A model generated the notes under the pieces. It was not told the DNA's origin, did not search any database, and worked only from the letters and a program-made list of their open reading frames with translations. From Osmia lignaria lignaria (lineage: Eukaryota > Arthropoda > Insecta > Hymenoptera > Megachilidae), in NCBI RefSeq assembly GCF_051020975.1, contig NC_135038.1, positions 1,672,001 to 1,736,000 of the forward strand: a stretch of 64,000 nt of DNA. Reading direction: 5' to 3'. Shown piece by piece: positions 43,310 through 53,864 of this stretch. A program made the translations under genes and the position numbers. How positions within the stretch are numbered: position 1 is the first letter of the stretch; every line of letters starts with the position of its first letter.

Positions 43310-44220
43310 TTTTAATTTGATACTTTAACATACCCTATAATAGCTGGTCGAACTAGCGTGTTTGATAGGGATCCATTTGAAATTATATCTGCTTTAAATT
43401 TTAGATCATTATGTTCTTTCCATGATCCAGTTACTGTTTTGCAAAACGCAGTATAATGACCATTGCCATTTTCAGTTTCAGGTGGTATAAAATGTACGAT
43501 ACTTATTAAAACATATTTAACATTTTTTATCATAATGGAGTGTAGTATTTCAGATAGAGATATTTCAGATGAAAATCCGAGATCTATTTGAAGCATACTG
43601 ATAAAAGGATGTTCTGAATCAATTAACAGATGTGGACCCGGCTCTCTAGATTCATATCCGTATCTCTTGCAGGAATCACAATAAATTGTCTTGTTTGTTA
43701 TTGAAAAATATTTATTAAGACGTTTCTCTAAACCGATTTTTAATCCTTCAGTTAATATTGGCTGTGATTCTATTTGCAGGACTGGTTTAATAATTTTGGA
43801 ACTAATTTTACATTTTTTACAGTTGAACTCATTAATTGTACTTGGTACAGCATGTAATAACTTTAAAATTAAATTCAATATATTCTATGAACAATCTAGT
43901 GTGTTTGTCAGAGGTTTATCAAGAGCTTTAGAAAATCAAAGTGCTGTTTTAATGTACCATTTGCTTGTAGCTGTATTTAGTGCATAGTCAGTTACTAAAT
44001 GAACAAATTCAGAATCAGAAAATTCTGCTTTCACACATCTATGATATACAATGTAATCCGAGAATCCATTAGCTATTAGTTAAATAAGTGAATGAAATGA
44101 GCAGGTATTCATAACTTGAACTTTTACTTTTTCTATTTTTACAGGAGTAAATAAATTGCCATTTTGTATTATCATATTCTTCCGTTTGCGTAAAAGACGA
44201 TTATGCATTAAAGTAACATT
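43310..44220 (-). pseudogene. USP-like (C19) cysteine peptidase, broken
   Basis: Minus strand. Conceptual translation from about 44,220: CPNVTLMHNRLLRKRKN, then MNTCSFHSLI (about 44,110), which resembles the Cys box; three in-frame stops follow; then a 188-codon open part (43,878-43,312) with two CxxC pairs (CKKC, CDSC), a middle region, GHYTAFCK (the USP-type His box) and VRPAIIGYVKVSN at the end. Order Cys box, zinc-type CxxC pairs, His box is the ubiquitin-specific-protease plan (family knowledge), and the size (~300 residues) suits a minimal USP domain. Whether it cuts ubiquitin is unknown. It lies between the TIRs. Confidence 0.6.
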
Positions 44221-44521
44221 TGGACAAGCCTGTAAATACTTTCCTCTTTAGACGGGAGAATATTCGAACGGGGTATTCGTGGGCAAATGTTTCCAAAAAG
44301 AAGATTTTAGATTTTCCAAAATTGAATTGCTTGTAACTTTTAAACTAAAAGGGGGCAAACGAAAATTCCAACGGGGCATTAATGGACAAACGATGGGCAA
44401 ATGTTTGCAAAAAGAAAATTTTGAATTTTTTAATATTGGGGGGCAAACTTCACACGGCTCGGAGGTCTTGAGAATGAGTGAAGCGAGTAGATGTGTGTGT
44501 GTATAAGGGAGGTTTATTCTA

Positions 44522-44868
44522 CAGGGTGTCCCGTAACGCATTTTCACCCTCTCAGGTGGTGGTAGGTGGGGTGATTCTGAACAACTTTTTCCTTTGCGAA
44601 AAAGTGGTTTGAAGCTTCCTTTTTGAATTATTAAGCAAAAACACTGACCAATCCGAGCGCATATAGCGCGCGGGCTCAGGGACGGCAGCGTCGGCTACGA
44701 CAGCGGGGCTTGACGCAGGTCGCGAACAAACGGCTCGGCGCTTCGTTAGCAGAGCACAATAAAAAAATTGAAGTAGTTAAACATTTTTTGTTGTTGTTGA
44801 AAAGGAATACGGAATCTAATCTCTTGTCGCCTGTTATTATGTAAAAAAGGAAATTTTAAACATTCTAA
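44522..44868 (+). repeat. TACAGGGTGTCCC-family repeat, copy 4 (longest)
   Basis: Begins TACAGGGTGTCCCGTAACGC, shares the first ~150 bp with copies 1 and 3 and the following ~200 bp with copy 2. Abuts BEL copy 2, whose 5' end is missing here. Confidence 0.7.
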
Positions 44869-46539
44869 ATGATAGTGATTTTGTGCGGTCGTTTTAGTGA
44901 AAAAATTGACCCCGACACCCTGTGGACGCAGGGTGAGGAAATCTTCATCGAAAACCAAGCATCTCTGGGGGAGTATTTGGACCGTTTCGCTCGTACTCCC
45001 AAACCATCGCAAGGCACTGTTGCTCAGTCCATCACGAATTGCGCTAATCAACTTGGTCAACCACGGACATTACCTAAGCTCGTGCTGCCAAAATTTGCTG
45101 GACATCACAAAGAATGGACGCCGTTCCGCGATCTGTTTCAATCCATGATTAGCGACAACGCATCGATACCCGAGGTAGAAAAATTGCATTATTTAAAAAT
45201 GAGCGTGACTGGCGAAACCGTCCAACTCATCCGCAACTTATCCGTGATCTCGGAGAATTTTAAACTCGCGTGGCAAGTCCTCTCCGACCGTTATGAAAAT
45301 CGTTGCGTTCTTGTTGACACCCAGCTTGACTTGTTGTTTTCAGTCAAACGGTTACAGCGCGAATCGGCGACCGAGCTCAAACGGTTATATGGAACAACAA
45401 ACGAAGTCATCGGAGCTCTTAACGGTCTTAAGTGCGACACAAAAAACTGGGACCCAATAATCGTGTACTGGGTGTCGCGTAAATTCGATTCGAACACTTT
45501 ACGAGAATAGGAGCTGCATATCGGCAACTCCACTGAAATTCCAACGCTTACGCAGCTTAACGACTTCATGTTGATGCACATTCGCGCGACGAAATCAGTT
45601 GAACGCTTTTCCGGATCTTCGCAACCGCTATCCCGAAGTCGAGAAGTTAAGGTCGAGGTGCATCAGGCAACCATTAACGCGTCCGCCTGTCCAGTATGCA
45701 ACGCTTCACACTCTCTCACGTCGTGTCCTACTTATCTCGCGAAACCAGTAGAACAGCGTAAATCAGTTGTCGCTCAGCAGCGTCTGTGCTTCAATTGTCT
45801 TGGCAATCACCATCGCAAGGCATGCCGCTCAAATCGCCGCTGTATTACGTGCAAAGTGCGGCACCATTCAACTCTTCACGAAACGACGACCTCTACGTTC
45901 CCGATGGCGAAGCCCTCATCCGAAGCTGAGCCGTCCGCGTCCGAAGGAACTGCAGCGTCATCAGTCACGTCGCACCTCCTCTCGAACCATGTCAACCCTT
46001 GGCCAGCATTTGGGCGGATGCAGCTGGCCGCAGCACTTGTTAGAATTGCATCTCCACACGGTGAAATCCGGATCGCCCGCGCCCTTCTAGACCAAGGCTC
46101 CGAGGTTTCGTTCATCACCGAATTCAGCAGCTGAATCTCCCACGACGACACGCAACCATTCCCGTCTCAGGCATCGGAACAGGAAGGACGGTCGTTACTC
46201 GGGGCGCCCCCACTTTCCGAATATCGTCCTTGGTCAACTCAACGTTCAGTTGTGAGGTAAACGCTCTTATCTTGCCAAAGCTCACCGATTACATTGCAGA
46301 TCGCTCTCCCAACCTGGTCAGCCTTCCACACCTCCACGGGCTTCAGTTGGCGGACCCCGATTTTGCGCAGTCAAGGCGCATTGACCTTATCATCGGTGTC
46401 GAGATCTACAACAGCGTACTGCTTTCTGAGGTTGTTCGCGGCCCACCACGAACACCTATCGCCCAGAAGACTCAACTCAGGTGGATCGTATCCGGTCCTA
46501 CGCCCCATCCGGCGGAGGGCCCCAAAGCAAAACAATCCC

Positions 46540-47880
46540 TACCTAGGATCGATCGAAGGAGATCGATGCGGGATCGATGATCCAGCACTCTACGTTCGAA
46601 AGCGCTAGCGTTAAGACGCGAAATACGAGGGTCCGTTGGGCGAGAAACGGTACGCGAAGGCGAGTCAAACCGACTTGGTAAAATCGTCAAACTGCCGATT
46701 TACTGTCTTCGTGTATGCGCCTCAAACCGAGGAGTCGCATGCACAAGCTGAGCCGCGGCACTGCTACAAGGGATACCCGTTCGCGAATAACCAAAGTTTC
46801 GTCGTAGTAGTCAGTTTAATGAATTTATAACATCCAAATTCTGTTACACTAAATCGGTTCACATCAACACCAGTGAAATACAAATTCCGTGAAGCAGTGC
46901 CGCGACTCAGTTTGTGACTCCTGGGTTTGTGGCACATATGACTCGTGCATCGCGTTTTATATATTCAAGACAATTATTTCAAATATTCATGTAACAAATA
47001 GTATCAACATCAAGGTCACTGTTTGTTAGAAACAGAGAAATCGTCGAGGTCACGTAATCGTGCCCTGCCGAGACCCCTTAGTTGTTCTAAACAAGAGTGC
47101 CAAGATAGACAAATAACATAGTCTCGCCCAACGTAACAAATTACACCATTAGTTGCGTTAAATTGATAATTTCGGTTCTTGTCAGTCGAATCTCAAAGAC
47201 ATCTAATAGCAACCACCGACAGTGCATGCCTACCCATTACTGGTGGCAAGTGTGCAATTGTCGTTCCGGCAAATATTCCATTGTGGGTGAGGAAGCACGG
47301 TACTGAACGAACCACTGAATCTGGAAAAATCCAAGAGACCACGGAAGTGCCTCTGGACATTTCCTAGACATCACGGAACGCAAAGACTTTGTGCACATCA
47401 GTGACGTGCGACTCTATCCCGCAAGGGCAAGACCTCTCGTCGTTCTGATAATCTCATATATACACCAATTGCTTAGATTCTATTCTTTCTCACAAGAACC
47501 GAGATTATTTCAATAGGTCGTTCAGCCAAGCATTGTCCTTCGAGCCAGGAGTGGCGTCCGCGTTTTTCTTTAAAGCCTTTAACATTCGGTATAAATTGTT
47601 GTACTACGAGCCAGGAGTGGCGTTCGCGTTTTCTAAAGTTATTCGGTATAAATTGTTATACATATATACACAAGCCAGGAGTGGTGTTCGCGTTTTCTAA
47701 ATTAAAGAATATTAATTACAGTCGTAAAAGTTCCTTAATGTATGACTCTTCAGAAAATATATAAGCAGATTTCTACCAGACATCTATCGCTGTTTCTTGT
47801 CAGACAACCTAAAAATTCCCCGTTACCAAACGAGTAAAAAAGTAAGACAAAGTATAGTTAAAGTACTGTTACAACCCCTT
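46540..47880. mobile_element. Foreign insert in BEL copy 2, with LTR-like and PBS-like parts
   Basis: Replaces the protease-RT linker. It includes TGTTACACTAAATCGG (46,832), a run to ...CAGCCAAGCA (about 47,530) that could be an LTR, then TTGTCCTTCGAGCC, which matches the primer-binding site of BEL copy 3 (GGTCCTTCGAGCC). That suggests part of another BEL-type element, but borders are unclear. Confidence 0.45.
47536..47700 (+). repeat. Three ~65 bp tandem units containing a PBS-like core
   Basis: CGAGCCAGGAGTGGCG or ...GTGGTG followed by TTCGCGTTTTCTAAA occurs at about 47,541, 47,611 and 47,674; units one and two also share ATTCGGTATAAATTGTT. Confidence 0.85.
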
Positions 47881-50800
47881 CGGAGATGACCGCGCGCATA
47901 GCATATTATTTACCACACCACGGCGTCCTACGCAAAACGGACACGACAAAGGTCCGCGTTGTTTTTAACGGGTCGCACAAAACGTCATCGGGCCTATCGT
48001 TAAACGACTGCCTCCATTCCGGTCCGAAATTACAAAACGATCTCGCCGATGTGTTACTGCGTTGGAGACAATATGCGTTTGCATTTTTGGCTGACGTCGA
48101 AAAAATGTACCGCCAAATACGAGTGCACGACGACGATCAATCACTGCAGCGTATTCTTTGGCGTCGCGATAGCTCTGGTTCTGTAGAGGAATATGCTCTT
48201 TCCACGGTTACGTATGGACTTGCTTGCGCTCCATACCTCGCACCCCGATGTCGAAAAGGAGTTTCCTCTAGGATGTACCATTCTCCGCGACCAAACGTAC
48301 GTAGATGACGTTCTCTCCGGCGCGCACAGCCTCCCGGAAGGCCTCGAAAAAATATCTCAAATCAGTGAGCTGCTGCGATCAGGGGGTTTCCAGCTTCACA
48401 GATGGACCGCGAACGACGACAGATTATTAACGAACCTCTCGTCGCAATCCGCTAGCGCGCTAGGCGAACGTTCACTGATCGACGACGCGTCTCATTGAGC
48501 TTTAGATCTCGCGTGGAACGTGAATCGTGACGCGTTCGTGTTCACGTTTCTTAGTCTCGCTCATTCATGCACTACGAAGCGCAGCGTACTTTCAACCGTC
48601 TCGCAGCTTTACGATCCCCTCGGATGGATCGCTCCGGTCATCGTGCAGGGCAAAACCTTCATGCAAGAATTGTGGACACTAAAGGTAGGCTGGGACGACC
48701 CACTCCCCGCAAAGTTCGTTAAGCGTTGGAAAGAAGTTCAGCTCCAATCTTTCGGAAGTGCGAGCTGTAACAATACCGCGATGGATCGGTACCGCGCCTA
48801 CGAATGTTTCCACGGAGATTCATGGGTTCGCGGACGCGTCCTCCCTTGCCATGGGAGACGTCATCTATTTAATCACGAAAGATGAGACCGACCAGATTAG
48901 TACTGCCTTGTTGATGGCAAAAACAAAAGTCGCACCGCTCAAACACGTCACCATCCCTCGACTGGAGCTCTCGGCTGCAGCGCTACTCACGCGTATTGTC
49001 AAACGGATCCGTAAGGTTCTAAAAATGGAGGAAGCTCCGATACATCTGTGGACGGATTCCGCGGTCGCTCTTGCGTGGATCCGCAGCCACCCTTCTCGCT
49101 GGAAGGAATTCGTGCATAATCGCGTGTCCGAAATTCAAACGTCGCTGCCAGACGCCATATGGCACCATGTTCCGGGTACTCAAAATCCAGCGGACTTGGC
49201 TTCGCGAGGCACGACGCCTCAACATCTCGTCAGCGATACACTCTGGTGGTCGGGACCCCCGTGGTTGCGTTGCCCGTCCCCCGCGTGGCCTTCAGAAAAA
49301 TTAACTCCGGATGACCGGATCGACGTCGAGATGCGAAAATCTCGCGTTCAAGCCTCCCTCTTCGGAACCACCGAGTCATGGATGGACACCCCAAAGCGCT
49401 ACTCCTCGTTATCGCGTCTGTGTCGCGTAACTGCGTGGTGTTTCAGAGCGGTTGTCAAATTTCGGTCACGGTCTGCACCATCACCAACCCCGCTCACGCC
49501 CTCCGTCTCGGAGCTAGATCGCGCGCGTTTATATTGGGTGAAAGAAACTCAGAAGGAGCATTTTCAGGATGAACTCTCCGCGCTCGTGTCGGGAACTACC
49601 GTCTCGAAAAAAGCAGTCTCTACAATCTTATGCCGTACATAGACGAGAAGGGACATTTACGAATCGGTGGTCGGTTGCGTCACTCGCTGTTGCATACCGA
49701 TCAGAAACACCCGCTTATTCTCCCGCGCTCATCTCCTCTTACGTCTCTCGTCATTGATCACGCTCACAAAAACTCACTTCACGCTGGGCCCCAACTAACG
49801 TTAGCCACGATCCGACAATCGTACTGGATCATCGACGGTCGTTGCCCTATTCGCGTGTTTATCAACCAGCTCCCAGCGCGTCACGTTACCCCCTCCAGGG
49901 CCTTTTTGCATTCCGGAGTGGACTACGCGGGTACCTTCAGTGTAAGAACAATCCGCGGCCGGTGGGGAAAGATTCACAAAGCATATATCGCGGTCTTCAT
50001 CTGCCTTGCTACCGGAGCGGTCCATCTCGAGCTCGTATCCGACTATTCTGCGGAGGCGTTTATCGCAGCCTATAAGCGATTCAGCGGGCGTCGCGGAATA
50101 CCCGCTACGATCACTAGCGACTGCGGAACCAATTTAGTCGGCGCCGACAAAGAGCTCCGCACCATGCTCACGAAAGCGTCTCGCGATCCGGTCGGGATTG
50201 CGACAACACTTGCCAACGACGGCACCGACTGGAGGTTTAACCCCCCTTCCGCGTCTCACTTCGGGGGGAAATGGGCAGCCGCCGTCAAATCTATAAAATT
50301 TCATCTTCGTCGTGTGGTGAGGGATACGGCCCTCACCTTCGAAGAATTTGCAACTCTTCTGACGCAGATCGAGGCTGTTCTTAATTCGCGACCTCTCTGC
50401 CCCTTAACAGACGATCCGTCCGATCTCAGCGCCTTAACGCCTGGGCACTTCCTCACCGGGGACGCGCTAAGGGTTGTTCCTAAACCAGACTTGTCCCTCG
50501 TCAAGACGTCAGGCCTTTCGCGGTGGCAACTGTTAAAACAGTTCACGGAGAACATCTGGGATCGGTGGTCACGGGAGTATCTAACCTCCCTGCAGACAGC
50601 CTCAAAATGGCAGGCCCCACGTAACGGAGTCCAACTCGGAAACGTTGTCCTCATAAAGGACGAACGCACTCCTGCTTCAAAATGGCCACTCGCCCGCGTC
50701 ACACAGCTGCACCCAGGGCGTGACAACCTAACTCGCGTCGTAACCCTGCGCACCGCGTCCACCACGTCCACCACGTTAACGCGGCCAATTACGAAGTTAT

Positions 50801-50920
50801 GCGTCTTGGCCATTGACGCTACGGACCTCAGCGCTCAGGTATCTGATCACGTCACAGACAATCGCGACGGGTAAGTGCATCTTGCCAACGTACGGTCACG
50901 TCGGTAAGGCCCGGCAGGAA

Positions 50921-51421
50921 TGTTGCGGCACAGCGGGCCGTTTACCGTTCCTAATCCACGACGAACCCCCCCTTGACAATGTATCCAACGACGTCAGAGT
51001 GACGTCACCAGGCTTGCGTTATAGTATATCTCCAGCTGATCAGGCGCGACCGATTTAGAGAGGTATTTAAGATAAGAGGCCTTCAGTTGCGCACTATACA
51101 ATTGCGCACTATCTCATTGCGCACAGCTCCTTTGGGCACAGTATTATTGTGCACAGTAAGAATTGGACGCAGCTCTATTGCCCACGTGCAGAATATCACA
51201 CAGTACAGTTGGACACCGAAAAAATTGCGCATAGTATCAATTGGACACTGAATTAAATTTGTGCGCCCATTTCCCTTCTTATGTCGTGATTTTATCTATG
51301 GATAGATATATCTATGGAATATTAATATATAAACTATCCTAACCTGAATTGCACGTATAAATAAAACATGAATACAGGACATCACCAAATTCAGGAACTG
51401 TTATTTCACAAACCGACAACA
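50921..51421 (+). mobile_element. 3' LTR of BEL copy 2
   Basis: 501 bp, TGTTGCGGCACAGCGGGCC to ACCGACAACA (TGTTG/CAACA ends), directly after a purine-rich AAGGCCCGGCAGGAA. Contains GGTATTTAAGATAAGAGG as a TATA-like promoter and ATAAATAAAACATG near the end. Degenerate TTGCGCAC/TTGGACAC words repeat at 51,088-51,250. No 5' LTR in the window. Confidence 0.75.
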
Positions 51422-51571
51422 GTCCTAGTTAGAATAGCAGACAACCCTGTGGTACACAATAATTTCATAAAAATTAATCTTTCTATTATTAACATTTTGA
51501 ATTTATTATAAATCCCTGATTACGAACTATTCTTAATATAGATACAACATTTGGTAAGCCTAAAACAGCTC
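51422..51571. other. No feature seen
   Basis: Short AT-rich spacer between the LTR and the LINE fragment. Confidence 0.5.
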
Positions 51572-52386
51572 CCATTTAAGATGGGTGCTGGGAGTAGAAA
51601 GATCTGTGCCAGGGTATATGGTAAGAGAGGAATTACAGAGGGAGTTATTAGCAGGAAGGGGTGGTATGAGGGCGTGGAAGAGAGGAAATTGAGTGAAGGT
51701 AAAGGTGGATACCTAGCAAGGAAGTGCTGGATGGAGGTAAGAGAAAGAGCAAAGAAAGGTAGGACGTTAGAGGGATGGGAGGAGGAGAGGAGAAAGTTCT
51801 ATGAGAGAAAAGGGTGAAGTATAGAGGAAGTAGAGGAGATGAGAGAAGAAGGGCGGTTGAGGGGGGGAAGGTACAATTGGAATCGAGGTACAATTGGTGG
51901 TATAAGATAGTAAAAGGAGAAGGTGTGTCAGGGTACCTGAGTAAAAATTGGCAGGAAAGAAGGTGGCAATTGATAGCGGGATATAGGTTAGGGAGTAGAA
52001 TGAAAGGGGGAAGGTATTGGGAAGAGGAGGATAGAAGGAGTTGTAGGATTTGTGGGAGAGGGGTAGAGTCCTGGGAGCATATATGGGAGGAATGTACAGA
52101 CTGGGGTAGAGATAAAGGTTGGCAGGAAATGGTGGCAAAGGTGTTACGGGAAGAAGGAGAAGGGGAGGTATGGATGAGGAGAGTGGAAGAGATGAGAGAA
52201 AGAGCGAGCAGCGAAAACGGGGGTCCAGAGATGAATGTGTGAGGAATGAATGAATTGTGTGCTCTCTCTCTCTCAATAGAGATTTAGAGGTAGGAAACAC
52301 CGTATGGGAAGGTGGAGTTTGTAAGCGGAGCGGCGGTCCGCGTTTGTACCCCGCAATGGGAATAAAATATATTATTATTATTATTA
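51572..52386 (+). pseudogene. Purine-rich LINE, 3' end of ORF2 and tail
   Basis: C-terminal part of the ORF2 of the LINE family seen at 39.4-41.9 kb: RWVLGVERSVPGYMVREEL (shifted frame), LARKCWMEVRERAKKGR, then CRICGRGVESWEHIWEEC (52,045-52,100), a CX2CX8HX4C finger typical of LINE C-termini. A stop at 52,242 is followed by a GC-rich 3' UTR and an AATAAAATATATTATTATTA tail. Two frames are involved. It may be the far end of the same insertion, which would need a ~1 kb deletion plus ~9.6 kb of nested insertions, or a separate copy. Confidence 0.75.
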
Positions 52387-52711
52387 ATTTCTAAATTATT
52401 TAATAAATTCAATTAACAGAATTATAGTTTTACAATTTTGTTTAACCAGATGATAATCGAATCTAGATTTTCAAGCCGCGTTTATAAAAATTACTAATCA
52501 CTAATTTAATATTTTCCTTTGTATTTCTCATTTAGGGCGAATTTCATTTGTAAATTAATAATTTGATTTTCTTTTTGTATTTCAATTGTGACCCGCTTCG
52601 GGGGTTCACTCTATACAGCTCCACAATCTTTTCTGACTCGCTCTAATCGTTTACAACCGTTGGGCGCCAGCCACGTTTCGTGGCGATCTAAATCGAAAAG
52701 GAAAAGGGGGG
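52387..52711. other. No gene recognised; possible old LTR/PBS remnant
   Basis: AT-rich, then GTTGGGCGCCAGCCACG near 52,658, which looks like a retroelement primer-binding region. The G run at 52,707-52,711 is the left TSD of BEL copy 3. Confidence 0.35.
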
Positions 52712-53327
52712 TGTTGCGGCGCAGTGGTCATGGGGCCATCAGGTATATTTTTGATTGTTTTTTTTTTCTCTTCAAACAAGCAATAGTTGCCTTCTGCAGC
52801 TGTGTGCCATATGCAATCATCGCCTAAAACTTTCTTTAGTTTACCATGTTTTTCGAATTCCTGCTGGGTTTATGGTTTTATTGTTGTCGAACCGTTGGGT
52901 GGACAGGCGATGTCATATTTCTTGGCTCAGGTCAGACTCGACCTGAGAACGAGCGTTTGGCAGGGGCGGTTCTTGACCACTTCCCTGAATTTTCTTTTAA
53001 CCAATCAAAATTTGTGACTCTAGCAAATTCGCTTGTCCACCCCTGCGACATGTCAATCCCCACCAGACACTCAAAATTTTCTTCGTGAACGTTTCTTCTT
53101 GTACGTAAGCTTTTTAGTTGTCAACTCTCGACAAGTACAATTCGGAGAGTCTGTTACCGTTCACGAGGTGTTTGAAATTTATACAAGGACAAATATTTGT
53201 CCTTTAATAAACAAGATATATTAATCCTTTATCAGTTGTTCTGTTATTCTTTTTGAACGAATGGTTTCACTGATCCACACCCAAACTAGCTCGCGTTTGC
53301 ATTAAGTTGAAGCGCGAAGCACATACA
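52712..53327 (+). mobile_element. BEL copy 3, 5' LTR
   Basis: 616 bp, TGTTGCGGCGCAGTGG to GAAGCACATACA. Differs from the 3' LTR at only three positions that I can find. Contains a perfect palindromic stem CTCAGGTC/GACCTGAG (about 52,924-52,946) and an AATAAA signal near 53,206. TSD GGGGG on both sides (52,707-11 and 59,953-57). Confidence 0.95.
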
Positions 53328-53334
53328 TATTTTT

Positions 53335-53352
53335 TGGTCCTTCGAGCCGGAT
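53335..53352 (+). other. Primer-binding site of BEL copy 3
   Basis: TGGTCCTTCGAGCCGGAT starts 8 bases after the 5' LTR. It would pair with a tRNA 3' end reading ...GGCTCGAAGGACCA; I do not assign the tRNA. Confidence 0.65.
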
Positions 53353-53864
53353 ATCAATGACAAGATACATCCACTGTGCAACGAAGCAACTGATATCGAG
53401 GATTCAGTTTTTGAGGGAAAGGATTTTTTACAACAAATCAATATCTACCTCATTCCTGGAGCATTCAGCCACACTTCATCGTCACGGAACAATCGACAAC
53501 GAAAACACAGCCTGTGAGGGAGAGGACTTTTACAACGTTGGACACTTAATCCGTTTGAGGCATCAAAACGGACATCAAGTTTTAGTGCACGTATACTTGA
53601 TCAACGCCTGATTCAGCAATTCAATATCATCCTCATTCCGGAACACTGAGCTGCATCTGATCCTGAATACATCATTCTGAGGGTCATCTTCAAAACTTTC
53701 ATCGGTGCTTCATTCCGAAGGCAACAACAACCAACAAATTCATTCACGACACTGTGCTTATAACAGGACTGGTTGGAAAGTCATCTTGGTAAGCTCTTGA
53801 ATCGCCTATTTTACATTCCTTCTTTAACCGCGTCAAAAATCCTATTTTTGTATATTGCTCAATT
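53353..53864 (+). other. BEL copy 3 untranslated leader
   Basis: Lies between the primer-binding site and the gag ATG. Contains several repeated CATTC-GGAACA-like words and short frames only; likely packaging/leader RNA. Confidence 0.5.

Larger units (their letters stand above)
41989..44458. mobile_element. TIR element carrying a protease-like gene
   Basis: TIRs of about 205 bp: left from GCCGTGTGAAGTTGGCCCCC (41,989), right ending in GGGGGCAAACTTCACACGGC (44,458). Each TIR itself contains two related ~90 bp segments (GCCCATTAATGCTCCGTTGG and GCCCACGAATACCCCGTTCG). The interior holds a minus-strand USP-like pseudogene and a solo LTR. No TSD is obvious and no classical transposase domain is visible, so the superfamily is open. 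Confidence 0.7.
44869..50874 (+). pseudogene. BEL/Pao gag-pol, copy 2, 5'-truncated and interrupted
   Basis: Gag: LPKLVLPKFAGHHKEWTPFR and VEKLHYLKMSVTG (to a TAG at 45,508). Zinc knuckles: CPVCNASHSLTSC, CFNCLGNHHRKAC, CITCKVRHHSTLH. Protease: ALLDQGSEVSFI (46,083). Linker: WIVSGPTPH, then ~1.35 kb of foreign DNA (about 46,540-47,880). RT: YYLPHHGVLRK, RVVFNGSHKTSSG, ADVEKMYRQIRV, then a frameshift and YVDDVLSGA (48,300). RNase H: HGFADASSLAMG and LWTDSAVALAWI. Integrase (49,630-50,874): HSGVDYAG, SDCGTNLVG, but GGKWAAAVKS has Ala (GCA, 50,275-77) in place of the catalytic Glu seen in copies 1 and 3. The zinc-binding CxxC part of the integrase is also missing (RVFINQLPARHV). Inactive. Confidence 0.9.
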
